Shown in pieces: positions 7,120 to 16,870 of a stretch of DNA of 19,100 nucleotides. Within the stretch, counting starts at the first letter, position 1. Each line of letters starts with the position of its first letter. The DNA lies in NCBI GenBank assembly GCA_012064415.1, contig SSNU01002994.1, forward strand, positions 1-19,100. Reading direction: 5' to 3'. Position numbers and translations under genes: made by a program. The stretch comes from Gyrodactylus bullatarudis. Taxonomy: Eukaryota > Platyhelminthes > Monogenea > Gyrodactylidea > Gyrodactylidae. The notes below the pieces were generated by a model. It was not told the origin of the DNA. It searched no databases and saw only the letters and a program-made list of their open reading frames with translations.

Positions 7120-7790
7120 AATTAGTCCACTACTCCCTACATGCAAGTACCTGAAAGGTTTCAACTTATCACACTTTACAATGATGGTGTGGATCCCAAA
7201 TTCCTATCTGATGCCTTCAACTGTTCCCTCACTACTGTCTACAAAACTATAAAAGCTAAAACAAAGGTTATTATGGCATCAGACGCAAGAAAATCTCGAA
7301 TTCCTTCTGGCGAGAGCGATATTTCACTGACGATAAAGGAACGTCTAGATGATTTACTTTCTAATAATTCAAGTTATGCAGACTTGAAGAATTTAAGAAT
7401 GGAAATCTCTATCTAAGGTTTCCCGAATTTCAAAGGCAGTCAAAATTTTTTTAGACGTTTCAGATCTCGCCATAAACTGGTTCTAAGAGCTGAAAGTTTA
7501 TGTCACCACAACTCTTTCAATTTAACGAATTCGTAATGTTTTCTTATTTTTAGCCGTGTGGTGACACGCTGGATGCACCACTAGACAAGATGAATGAATT
7601 TCGTCGAAATTCGGATACAATAATGGAAGGGTATTTGCCTAAACAATGTTGGAACTTTGATGAAGCCGGGTGGTATGTATACAATTACTATTAAAGAGTT
7701 ATTGCAAAGAAGGGTTCGAAAGTTTTTGGAAGGAAGAAATCTAAAGTTCGTTTGACACTCTGCGTAGCTGTTAGTGCGATTTTATGAGTT
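7120..7790 (+). pseudogene. Tigger/pogo-like transposase relic, copy A
   Basis: Three blocks in different frames follow the order of pogo-superfamily transposases, which cut and paste DNA at TA sites. 7141-7416 has a helix-turn-helix (FQLITLYNDGVDPKFLSDAF, then CSLTTVYKTIK). About 7453-7540 has NFFRRFRSRHKLVLR, like the CENP-B-type second DNA-binding domain (usual form WL.RFKKRH). 7591-7790 has the start of the DDE domain: FRRNSDTIMEGYLPKQCWNF then DEAGWYVY with the first catalytic Asp, a stop near 7693, then RVIAKKGSKVFGRKKSKVRL. It breaks off before the second catalytic residue. At least two frameshifts and stops make it non-functional. Confidence 0.8.
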
Positions 7791-7799
7791 GCTGATAGA

Positions 7800-8578
7800 C
7801 TCATATCATTGTTATAATTTTCATTTTTGAATTGGGGGGGGGGTAAAAATAATAATTTGACATTAACAGGAACAACTGGAATTTTATGAAACAAAACATT
7901 GTCAGCAAGTAATAAAACATTTTTGCCCCAATTATATTCTGAAAATTTTTCCAGCCATTCTTGAAAGAGTTCAGCATTATTCCAAGCGTTTTTATTTCCT
8001 TTGTAATTTTCCGGAATGTTTCTTCTGAAGCACCTCGGTTTTTTAGAATGACCTTCCAAAAGTTAAAATTGAAACTTACCAAGTACTAACGGAGGATATT
8101 TTTCACCAGACATACTGCAGCATGCAACGACTGTTAATCTATCTTTTGATTTTTTCGAACTTCTTCAGTTCTTAGAATTCATATCCAATGTCAAAATGCC
8201 TCTTTCTTGAAAAAATAAAGATGTTTCTTCAACGTTGAATATGTTATCTTCTGTATACTGTTGAAGTGTGTCTTGATTATCCAGTTTTCTATTAAAATCC
8301 AGTCCACATCTTTGCCTTCTCCATAAATTGACAAATGTTTGAAGTTATGGCGCTTGGTGAAGCTTCGGGCCCAACCATTACTGACGTTTGACCTTACTTT
8401 TAACTTTTTGAGTTTAAACTTGAGCTCATCCATTCTTATTGGGAGATTCAATGCTAATCTTTTTATAGTAATTAACTTGATTTCTTGTAAAACCAGTTCT
8501 TCGCATAATTTCAGCAATTGATAATCCATCACGAATAAGTTTATGAACAGTCATTCTGTTATCGTAGCTAGTCATGAT
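7800..8578 (-). pseudogene. Tigger/pogo-like transposase relic, copy B
   Basis: Read on the minus strand from 8578: an N-terminal helix-turn-helix (MTSYDNRMTVHKLIRDGLSI, AEIMRRTGFTRNQVNYYKK), a CENP-B-type block (NGWARSFTKRHNFKH), and the DDE start EDNIFNVEETSLFF, where the expected NxDET has become NVEET. Next come KKSKDRLTVVACC and PPLVLG, a 27-base insertion, then SKKPRCFRRN, NAWNNAELFQEWLEKF and LLLADNVLFH (second catalytic Asp), and VKLLFLPP. The frame then runs into a 10-base G/C homopolymer at 7834-7843 and is lost, so the third catalytic residue is missing. Several frameshifts are needed. It differs in sequence from copy A, so the two are separate insertions. Confidence 0.85.
8053..8079 (-). 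other. 27-base intron-like insertion in Tigger copy B
   Basis: On the minus strand it starts GTAAGTTTC and ends TTGGAAG, and contains an in-frame TAA. Removing it restores PPLVLG joined to HSKKPRCF with no frame change, as expected for this family. At 27 bases it is shorter than usual animal introns, so a chance insertion is the alternative. Confidence 0.4.
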
Positions 8579-9310
8579 GATCCTTTAGATAAAATGAAAT
8601 CTCCCAAATTTTACAAAAACAAATTGATCAATAATTAATTTTGTTGAAGTAGGTATTGCCGAGCTTCTTCGAAAAATAATTAATTTAATAAATAATCAGA
8701 ATACTGGATCTTAATAGACTCAATATATTGAATGAATACACGTCATGAAATCGTATTCAGTGTTAAAAAGCTGAGAGAAAATAAAAAGCGCAACACATTG
8801 TTTAACCGTAAATGTTTGACACCTCTGAAATGAATAATGAAGCATATTTTAGAAAGGATTGTCTCGCTAAAATAACAATGAATAGTTGGGTATACAGAGT
8901 TGAGGGAAAATTTATGATAAATTAAAATCTGAAAAACTTTGAAACGCAATATCTTTGCAAGGAAAAGTCAATTTGCAGTGAAAGCTACACAGATGGAAAG
9001 ATCAGAATAAGCTCTATTCAAATGTGTCAAAATTGTAAAAAATAGGTAATAATGCTACTTTTAAGTAGCTTCATAAAAATATGAAATATATTTTTCGGAA
9101 GAGATTGAAAAGTGTTTGATTTTCCACACACAAGTCTTAGGTACAACTGTAATACCGCGACCCCCCCTCATTAATTTCACATAAATATTGCATACTAGAT
9201 TTCACTTTTCATGTTTAGCGCATTTATATTCAATTCAATATGAATTCGATATAAAGGATAAAGGATAAAAACTTTATTTTTATAATAATTATATAATAAA
9301 TTTATTATAT
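8579..9310. other. Nothing recognised
   Basis: AT-rich DNA with only short random frames on both strands. A very AT-rich run at 9265-9310 precedes the 3' end of the next relic. Confidence 0.5.
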
Positions 9311-10196
9311 CTAGAAATTCTTAATTAACCAACAATAGTCCGAAATGAGGCCAATGTCATTATCTATTCCAAATCTGTCTTCGAAGTCTTTCAATTCTTG
9401 GTGAAATCGCTCCCCATGTTGATCGGTTGTTGTATCTGAGGGAAGTTTTTCGATATGACTCCATAGAAAATGTAATTTATAAGTCATTCTAATGTTACAC
9501 CGTTTAAATGAGTGAACAAGTTCTCCTATATTCCCTCGGAAGTTTGGACCTCTGTCTAACTGAAGTATCTTGTAAGCTGATACCATATTCTCAAGAAACT
9601 TCCTTTGTGGTTTATTCACCAAGTCATAGAATCTTTTATCTATGAGAATTTTATTAACTTTGGGCCCAACAAAAGCACCTTGTTCTGCTTTTGCTATGGA
9701 CATTTTGTACTTGTCTGCTTAGTACTCATGGCATTCTGGGGAAAGCTTCTTGCAGAATTGTGCAAAGATTCCTAATTTCAAGTGTAATATTAATATTATA
9801 TATATTCAAAAGTGCTACATCAAAGCGTGAATGGGGGTCTTCTGGTTTTCTCTCAGGCCAATAGCGTTGAGTGTAATGCTTTACTTCTTCTTGAGATAGC
9901 CAAAGGCAATAAACACAAGGATAGCCTGAATAGCCCCCTGATAAACCACTTATGATCGAAACAATCTTTAAATCACACATAATACGCCACCCTCTTTCAT
10001 TGACTTTCAAGAGTTGAATGATAAGCTTCAATGATTCGTAGGTCCCCTTGAGTGTTGAAGAATATCCTATAGGAACTAGTGGATATTTAAAATCATTGTC
10101 CATTAGAATAATTTTGAAACTTTTATTTGAGCCATCAAAAAATAATTTCCATTCCTCATTTGAGTAAGGAATATTGAAACAATCTATTGTAGACAT
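9311..10196 (-). pseudogene. HGERFHQ-family protein relic (arthropod, probably TE-derived)
   Basis: Two minus-strand frames follow each other. The first (10196-9726) has EEWKLFFDGSNKSFKIILMD, CDLKIVSIISGLSGGYSGYP followed by CVYC, and YWPERKPEDPHS. The second (9703-9311) has KAEQGAFVGPKVNKIL, LHFLWSHIEKLPSD, QHGERFHQELKDFEDRFG and SDYCWLIK. These motifs characterise a protein family I know from many arthropod genomes in high copy, with paired cysteines (PCxxC) and a conserved HGERFHQ. Its activity is not known to me; copy number suggests a transposon origin. Here a stop after FPRMP and a frame change split the frames, and the part normally between them appears shortened, so this is a pseudogene unless an unseen intron bridges 9704-9725. 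Confidence 0.7.
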
Positions 10197-10268
10197 ATAA
10201 TTCTTAATGTCTTCTGTTAGCTGTGCAAACGTTCAGAGAATATTGAAGAAAAAAGGATGCCGAAAAGT

Positions 10269-10317
10269 GAGGAATAAGCGCTATATTTCAGGCATACTCA
10301 TCAGCCTCTTACATGCC
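10269..10317 (-). ncRNA. Hammerhead-like ribozyme at inverted PLE 3' end
   Basis: On the minus strand: GGCAU, stem I strand GAGG, CUGAUGA, loop GUAUGCCU, GAAA, a short stem III (AUA/UAU), then U and the second stem I strand CCUC. Relative to 4706-4756, stem I has changed on both sides (UCACA/UGUGA to GAGG/CCUC) while the core and the GGCAU/AUGCC pairing are kept. Surrounding bases to about 10340 also resemble the main PLE 3' UTR, so this marks a diverged inverted PLE 3' end. Confidence 0.7.
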
Positions 10318-10450
10318 AAATATATAGTAAAATACAAAGAAAAATATGATAAAATCTGATTGGCTCTCTTGTGTTGGTTGTGTAAGGAAAGGACATCTAT
10401 GTGACATCATGTCAAACGGGGGTAGAGGTTATGTGTTAAAGGTGATATTA

Positions 10451-10466
10451 CCCACCCTAAGGTGGG
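10451..10466. repeat. Short perfect hairpin
   Basis: CCCACC, loop CTAA, GGTGGG. It lies between the inverted PLE 3' end and the + strand PLE relic. Function unknown. Confidence 0.5.
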
Positions 10467-10604
10467 ATATGCAAATGTATGTTTAAAATGTAATACATGA
10501 TATATGATGTTAACATATGAATAAGTTTCGTATATGAGGTTTCATATATTGTCTAATACAATTGTAATATTTTTATTATTTTTTCTATTATTATTGTGAT
10601 GAAC

Positions 10605-11120
10605 CAGATGCATCCTGGATTGAAATTCAACATGGAAAGAGAGATCAATTACACACAAAAATTCCTCGAAGTCTCAATCGAATATCCCAAAACTTAAAGC
10701 TTCACATCGAAGATTTATAGTAAACCCGTATAGTCTCAACAGATCTTCAGGAAGAGAAAGAAAAAAAGTTTTCAAGAAATTCGAATCATGTGGTTACCCG
10801 AAAGAGTTTATTCGGAAAAATGTTCGGATTGAAGAGAAAGACAAAATACTATATGATACCCCAAACATCTGCTGCTACAACTACCGTTCAAAGGAGACGT
10901 CCCCAACTAAATCCTGAAGATAAACTTTCCAAACTTATGAGGGTACAAAGTACGTCTGCTCTCGAAAACAACAAATTTCTCCGAGACCGCATCAAGCATC
11001 CAGAATGGCTCAACAGAAAAGATGTGGCTTATGAGTTCAAATGTTCTTTTGGGCAATCCTATATTGGCATGAAGATGAGACCGATTTCAGCAAGGAACAA
11101 GGATTTCGCATTGAATCATG
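10605..11120 (+). pseudogene. Third PLE: RT end to GIY-YIG relic
   Basis: At about 10610 the frame reads HPGLKFNMEREINYTQKFLE, matching HPDIKFTMEREND...FLDV of the main PLE (after YMDD). Stops and frame changes follow. From about 10989 the frame reads RDRIKHPEWLNRKDVAYEF then KCSFGQSYIGMKMRPISAR, matching the GIY-YIG start LVYRFKCPCDAVYIGHTTRR; one cysteine of the KCPC pair is replaced. A 131-codon open frame (10790-11185) covers only this last part, preceded by non-matching basic residues. It runs out before the catalytic glutamate. Together with 10269-10317 it repeats the inverted-end plus truncated-copy layout of 2664-4788. Confidence 0.75.
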
Positions 11121-11485
11121 AGATTTTTTTAGGAATTCTAATTCATTCTTACAATATGACATTCGATGTAATACTGCAGCTTTGATATCTTTGGCTCCAT
11201 GCAATATAATATGTAATTTTGCATGGTTTACGATATGATTTCTTTTTTTAAATAACCACATATAACAGAGATATTAAAAGGCAAAAAATTTTGTTCAAAC
11301 ACGTATAAAGATATTATTAAAATTTTAGTACAATAGATAGAGTATAAATTTTGATTTTAAGAAACAGTAACTTCATATGGGTCGGTAAGAAGGTGAAAAT
11401 TTTATGTGAAAAAAATCTAGATTTTTATTCGTCAATGAAAATTTAACACTCTTTAGTCGTGATTTTGGGGTAGAAAGGTATAAAA
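11121..11485. other. Nothing recognised
   Basis: AT-rich sequence between the PLE relic and the LINE relic. No convincing frame or repeat is seen. Confidence 0.45.
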
Positions 11486-12797
11486 GTGAACCTCCGTGAT
11501 GAAAAGAATTTATCTGAAGGTTACTTTTATCTGAATAAATATTTCAAGTTCTCAAACAAAAGAAATAATGATTTATCAAAGAAAAATGATAACGTAACAT
11601 CTGAATTTTTACAACAAACTTTTATGTCTGTGTTTAACCAACTATATCCACTTAATCTTGAACTTCTAATTCATAATGAATCTTGTCTTCACTATCATAA
11701 TACAACATTTATGAGTTTTGCTGAATTTAATAAATTAGTGAAAAAAGAAAGAAAACACTAAAGATGTTTACAAAATCAGTATGAATATACTTATAAGTAG
11801 TCATGTAAATTTTATTCACAGTATTTATAGAATTTTTCAGAACCTATTTTTTTCTTACACCATTCCTGGCTATGTACTACTAGCAAGAGTTATTCCCATA
11901 CCTAAGCCTAATAGTAATGAATTTAGGCTAATAACATTACAAAATAATCTTATGAAGATCATAGACTCAATTTTATTGGTTAAGATTCTTAGTATAATTA
12001 ATTTAAATAAAATTGATCCAAATCAGCATGGTTTTTGTCGAGGAAAATCATGCGAAACAAATATATTTGATTTTCTAAACTATGTCTCAATTCTCGAGAA
12101 AGAAAAAATGAAATCCATTGTCATCTACATTGATTTATCTAAAGCTTTCGACAAGATTTATATTCATAAAATCCTTGAAATATGTCATTAATATGGCAAC
12201 AACTCCTATCAATAATAATATATGTATTAATGATAAAATAATAAACCCCAAATTCACGGTTCGTGATTTAGGTGTTAAATACAATAATTTTCTTGATTTT
12301 ACAGAACATTATAAGGAAATCTATAAGTCTTTTGTCAGCAGATGTATACAAATACACAAATGGATCAAAAATGATTTTATGAAGGTATTCTTATACAAAA
12401 TGGTGGCCCGAACTGTTGTCGAGTTCTGCTCTGGATGTTGGAACCCAGAAAAAAATTGAATGGTGCAAGAAGTTTCAGAGAGTCGCCAGAACTTTTCGAA
12501 ACAAACTATCTGCCCAGTACAAAAAACAACTTGTTCAACCTTCAGATTCTATCAAAATTCGAAGAGATATAAAAAGTCTCATACTTATTAGAAAATACCT
12601 AAGGCTCCAGAGAATCTCTAAACTAAGAGAACGCTACAGAATTGAAGAACATGTAAAAAATCTAGCTATTTTTAATCGATGTAAAAAACACTTTGATAAA
12701 CTACCTAACTCCTTGAAGAGAAAAAACTTGAGAGAGTTCTCTCAAGAAATTAAAGATTTATAAACTAAAAGAAAAGAAAAGAAGTTATTATTATTAA
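11486..12797 (+). pseudogene. LINE (non-LTR) retroelement relic with internal deletion
   Basis: Four frames follow each other. 11486-11761: a K/N-rich segment leading to the RT. 11781-12191: RT with VIPIPKPNSNEFRLITLQN, DPNQHGFCRGKSCETNIFDF and SIVIYIDLSKAFDKI (motif A, catalytic Asp). 12192-12459: after a deletion the sequence jumps to the post-RT region, KFTVRDLGVKYN and VARTVVEFCSGCWNPE. 12460-12763: reached by a one-base slip in an A-run, ending NSLKRKNLREFSQEIKDL. Motif B and the catalytic YxDD motif are missing between about 12188 and 12192, so it is dead. An A/G-rich stretch and TTATTATTATTA (12785-12796) follow the stop, like the simple-repeat tails of some LINE clades. The clade cannot be fixed; Jockey, CR1 or I-like are possible. 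Confidence 0.85.
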
Positions 12798-13238
12798 ATT
12801 TATATACAATATCAGATTTTCTTAAAGCATATTTTAAAGACGAAGATATATTTATATACTAGTATCAAAATATTTAGTTAATCAACATCAAATTACTCAA
12901 AATATGTCAACTGACTCTTCATAAATATCAAAGTCTTCACTGATCATTAGAATTAAAAAGATAAAATTTACCAGTCACAAACTAATTTGTTGAAAGTTGC
13001 TCGAAATATCATGTATCTAAGGCCATTGCAAAGACGAAAAAAAATAATATAATGAACTGCTCTGAGAGCAGTGCTCTACTCGTGATATTTTTCAGCCCAT
13101 AATTATAGAAAAAAAATCGAATACACATAATAAAAGGCTGTCTATTGCTGTGGGAATCTTCACCATCAGCTTATGAAAATATTTCTGAAATGAATAAAAA
13201 CTGAAGTTATCAACAAATTAAAAAAGGGACATGTAGAT
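12798..13238. other. Nothing recognised
   Basis: AT-rich sequence between the LINE tail and the fold-back element. It contains an imperfect palindrome around 13060-13075 (CTCTGAGAGCAGTGCTC) but no gene. Confidence 0.45.
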
Positions 13239-13246
13239 TAAATGTA

Positions 13247-14013
13247 AGGGGTATTTGCAAAATTGGTGACTTGGACCTTCCCATTTGCAGATATGGTGAC
13301 AGTGGTAGGCCAAAATACAATTTTGGTTAATTTTTTACATTGGATTTGAGGACCCCTAAAATTTAATTCACTTTAGGTTCCTTTTTTCAATACAATACTT
13401 TGAATATTGCACTTATGGTTACTTTTTCCTGTGTTGAAATTTAATAATTGCAGTCATGGTTAGTCCTCCCTATACTGAATGATATATATTTTGCAGTTAT
13501 GCTTACAATCTTGTAAAATCTTTTTTTGATGGCTGTTTAAGTTTATTCATATGTGTTTTTATTCAGGGCTATTCCTAAGTACTGATTTATGTTTACTCGA
13601 GTTTAAATTAAGATAATTTTCCTAATTAATTCAAAATATCATGAATTATGAAAGAGGAATCGTCATCTACTAAATTCGAGTAATCATAAATCAGTACTTA
13701 GGAATAGCCCTGAATAAACTTAAACAGCCATCAAAAAAAGATTTTACAAGATTGTAAGCATAACTGCAAAATATATATCATTCAGTATAGGGAGGACTAA
13801 CCATGACTGCAATTATTAAATTTCAACACAGGAAAAAGTAACCATAAGTGCAATATTCAAAGTTTTGTATTGAAAAAAGGAACCTAAAGTGAATTAAATT
13901 TTAGGGGTCCTCAAATCCAATGTAAAAAATTAACCAAAATTGTATTTTGGCCTACCACTGTCACCATATCTGCAAATGGGAAGGTCCAAGTCACCAATTT
14001 TGCAAATACCCCT
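13247..14013. mobile_element. Fold-back (long-TIR) DNA element with 8-bp target duplication
   Basis: The ends AGGGGTATTTGC and GCAAATACCCCT start two arms, 13247-13604 and 13672-14013, that are reverse complements over about 340 bases with few mismatches, around a 67-base loop. The left arm holds 16 extra bases near 13545 (a small duplication). The element is flanked by TAAATGTA at 13239-13246 and 14014-14021, a perfect 8-bp target-site duplication. No transposase is encoded, so it is non-autonomous. The 8-bp duplication and AGGGG-type ends are compatible with hAT, but P or other 8-bp superfamilies cannot be excluded. High arm identity implies a recent insertion or arm homogenisation. Confidence 0.92.
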
Positions 14014-14021
14014 TAAATGTA

Positions 14022-14482
14022 ATTCATAATGAACGATTAACTGATATAAAGAGATTGTTTCAGGAAGAGAAACAATATAAATGAAAAGAAAGTAATGAAC
14101 AGATTGTAACAAAATACTATTTATCTTCATAAGGTATAATGCCTGACCGTAAATTACAAATGCTTTGATACTAGTTATCATATATGTACCAACTCTTTAT
14201 CAAGAAGATAAAAAATACTAATTAACAAGATGCATTTATTTATTATTCTTATATATATAGAGTTATAAATATTAACTTATGATACTTATTTTGTGAGAAG
14301 ATTAATTTCTATCAACTTTTCTATGTGAAAATGAAAATTGTAAAGCAGAACATATGCGTTGTTCAATAAATTTTTCATTCATTCATTCATCTCGGGTCAT
14401 CATGTGTGAAAATGACTGTAGTTATAAATATTTATAATTATTTATACTGAATCCGAAATTGAAAATAAAAACTTAAATTTAC
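14022..14482. other. No gene; polyadenylation-like signal and TTCA microsatellite
   Basis: AATAAA at 14365-14370 is followed by a TTCATTCATTCATTCAT run at 14374-14390. This pattern is seen at 3' tails of some LINEs or at mRNA ends. No coding sequence is recognised upstream of it. Confidence 0.4.
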
Positions 14483-14719
14483 CGTATATTTTTAGTATAT
14501 TTTCCCAAATAGTTTTAAGTACTTCAATTTCACCTTCGAAATCAAATAAATCTCTATCAACCAATGAGTGTATTCCTATGTATTCCTTTAAATAACATAT
14601 ACGATGTGTCAGACTGATTTTTTCACTATCTTCCGAAAAATACTCAACAATTATTCCACTTTCAAGATCTGGTCCATAAATAATTTTTCGAACCAGTTTC
14701 TTGTTACAGAAAATTCCTG
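14483..14719 (-). CDS. Candidate internal exon of an unrecognised protein
   Basis: On the minus strand about 79 codons are open between an acceptor-like TTTAAAGCAG (about 14716-14727) and a donor GTAAATT at 14482. The peptide includes GIFCNKKLVRKIIYGPDLES, IIVEYFSEDSEKISLTHRI and FDFEGEIEVLKTIWENILKI. The charged, helical composition looks like a real protein. I see weak resemblance between GIFCNKKL here and GVFFSKKL in the frame at 6404-7062, too short to rely on. Neighbouring exons were sought upstream (14765-14880), but no consistent phase was found. Confidence 0.4.
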
Positions 14720-15681
14720 CTTTAAATCATACAAAAAATTAATTTCAATGATAACATACCCCGGGCACATTATTTAGAAAAAAGCTGTGTATGAAATTTT
14801 TCAAATAGTAGCCTGATAGAAAAAATAAGCATCACTGAGTACTGAAATAAAATAAGTTTTGCGAGATGGTATTTTTTTCATTAAAATCAAAAATACAGTT
14901 CGACCTGAGACTGATCTGTCAAAAATTACCCTCTTCTCTCTGCCCCTTTTTAAAAATTGAAATAGATATGCAGGATTACTAACAAGTAACAAAATTTAAC
15001 ACAAAAAAACCTTAAAATTGAATTTATGAAAAAAATATACCATACGATAGAGATTTTTCTCCTGATTTAAACAGTCTAGTTTATTGTATATTTAAATGTT
15101 CTAAATTATAGAAATAAGATAATTTAATTTTAATTTGAATTTTGGATTTACTAAAACATGAAGAAGGAGTCTCTTGATTTACAAATAACAATCCGACTGC
15201 GGAGCTTCTTATATAAGAACTTTTATGAATATGTCAACTAGGTCAAATGATCATATAAAGAAGAATAGAGCGGTGAAAAGACATATAAAATAGGAAAATC
15301 ATTTGGCTTCAATTTCAAGTTCTTCAATTTTGTATAAAAATTAGAGTGATAAAAGCATAGATTTGTGGGTGAAGAAGAAATAACTTTAAACCAAACTTGT
15401 GCGTTCAGAAAAACTCTTATAATCTTGAATTACCCTGGCCTATGTGAGCTTTTTGACTTTTCTCTTCACTATTACTCTTTATTGAATAGTTCTGGTGTTT
15501 TTTTAGCTCACATTATATTCTTATTTTCAACCTCCACTATTTATTACTTTCCAAAATTATTTATTATTTTCAATGAATTTTAAACTTTTATCATTATTCA
15601 TGTCTCACTACTGATATACCATGTAGAAATTTACATTTAGTGAAAAAATATATTGTTTAGAGTTTTTTTTTATTTATAGAG
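14720..15681. other. No gene supported
   Basis: Short frames exist (for example 14801-14992 minus, 15365-15583 plus), but none shows family features, and their composition is what AT-rich DNA gives by chance. The plus-strand one is a hydrophobic F/L/Y/S run typical of translated T-rich DNA. Confidence 0.45.
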
Positions 15682-15861
15682 TTATTTCATTATTTTCCTT
15701 GATTCCTGATGTTGACTACTAGTCTGAGCTGAAGAGGCAATTCTATTGTTCACATTTGGGCGATCAAGACCAAGAGGTTTTATCATTTTCTTCTGATTGT
15801 ATAGGCTAGAGTTTTCTTTCTTAATGAAGAAAGCTTCGGCTGTTTTCAAAGTATTGACATT
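15682..15861 (-). pseudogene. PLE C-terminal fragment
   Basis: The minus strand reads NVNTLKTAEAFFIKKENSS then LYNQKKMIKPLGLDRP, aligning with NNVSMLKGVEAYLINEEKPN and the following QKNHIKPMNLPKP of the main PLE (end of the GIY-YIG domain with the catalytic glutamate kept). A polar tail, SSAQTSSQHQESR, precedes a stop at 15684-15682. A similar SSQ.QESR stretch with stop is readable on the minus strand at about 18212-18240. No hammerhead core is seen downstream. Upstream homology fades quickly, so it is a fragment of yet another PLE family. Confidence 0.7.
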
Positions 15862-16592
15862 CTATAGAGTATATAAAAGTTCGATGAGGAAGTTTGTTTT
15901 TAGATATTAAACCTACTAGCAAAGTTTGGTCACTATATTACTATATCCTTTTGAATCTATCATAATGGAGATTTTCTTCTCACACTTAGTTGTTAGAATT
16001 CGAACAAACAAGTGTCAATTACATAAGAGAGTCAAATAATATTCAACTCGCGGTGGCAGATGTAGACGCGATTCGTCCTTATTAAGACTCGTCAATACAC
16101 CATAGCCAGGATTCAAACACGAGTCTTGTAATATCAACATTTAATCTCATTAGATAACTTTTAATTTAATGGATTTATTCAAAATGAGGATTGTTTGAAG
16201 ATTATAAAGATGGTTGTTTTGAAAAAATAGAAAGAAGGCTAAACATAATATATTAAAGATTATTAACTGGTTTAAAAAATGACTTTGTTAATAAAATATA
16301 TTTCATAATGTATCATGTGATGGTTTCATGTAGAAAAGAAATATAAGTGAAGGTAAAAATAAAAATAAATGAATGATAATTGATTAAAATGACCGAAGGG
16401 TAACAAAATACTGGATATTTTTATGAGATAAAATGTTAGATCCTAAATTCCTAATATTATAATACTAGTTTGGATGAATGCATCAACTCTTTGGAATTTT
16501 TTTTTGAGACATTAATTGCCTTATTTCCTCGAAGATATTTTGTGGATGCTGACTAATGGTCATGCTAGTGGTGAGAACGACGAAGTTGTTTA
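15862..16592. other. No gene; one tRNA-like B-box hairpin
   Basis: At 16086-16125 a 7-bp inverted repeat (GACTCGT/ACGAGTC) encloses, on the minus strand, GTTTGAATCC, which resembles a tRNA T-arm (B box). No convincing A box or cloverleaf is found. It may be a decayed tRNA-derived SINE. The rest shows nothing. Confidence 0.3.
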
Positions 16593-16807
16593 GGTGAATA
16601 AAAGCTTTTATTTTCGTCGGCTCTCTTCAGACCTTACACCGACTTAGAAGTTATATATGTTACCGTGAATATTCAACTCCGATCACAGACATGACAACCT
16701 CGTTGGCAACAGAAACTCTCACCTCAACATTAGTTGATAATCTACCCTCCACAGGCTGTCACGTCATACAAGCTCCTACCCCAGCAACTCCCAACGATCG
16801 GAAAAGA
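16593..16807 (-). mobile_element. LTR-like fragment, copy 1
   Basis: About 66 bases (16593-16658) match 17383-17450 in the same orientation. On the minus strand the order is a TATA-like ATATATAA, AAGTCGGTGT, a hairpin closed by GTCGG/CCGAC, AATAAA, then GCTTTTATTCACC. Promoter, short transcribed region and polyadenylation signal in tight succession are characteristic of LTR U3-R boundaries. The GC-richer sequence to about 16807 would be U3 or internal. Ends and target duplications were not found. Confidence 0.4.
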
Positions 16808-16870
16808 GTGTAATTAATTCCAAAATTAGCGCATATTTTTGAAATTTATTCCTAAGTCAAATTGAAGAAA

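Noticed and set aside
7520..7553. GTAATG...TTTTTAG in Tigger copy A as another tiny intron
   Set aside because: Its removal does not join the frames before and after it; the downstream block is in a different phase.
7691..7800. C-terminal KRTLDFF on the minus strand looks like a PIP box of the Tigger protein
   Set aside because: It is the antisense of the copy A + strand block RVIAKKGSKVF...KKSKVRL, and the minus-strand transposase ends earlier, near 7800-7840.
13930..14181. 83-codon minus-strand frame near the fold-back element
   Set aside because: It straddles the right arm and flank of the fold-back element; the residues are translated inverted repeat.
16030..16130. tRNA gene or tRNA-derived SINE
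   Set aside because: A B-box-like GTTTGAATCC and a 7-bp hairpin are present, but no A box or cloverleaf can be drawn.
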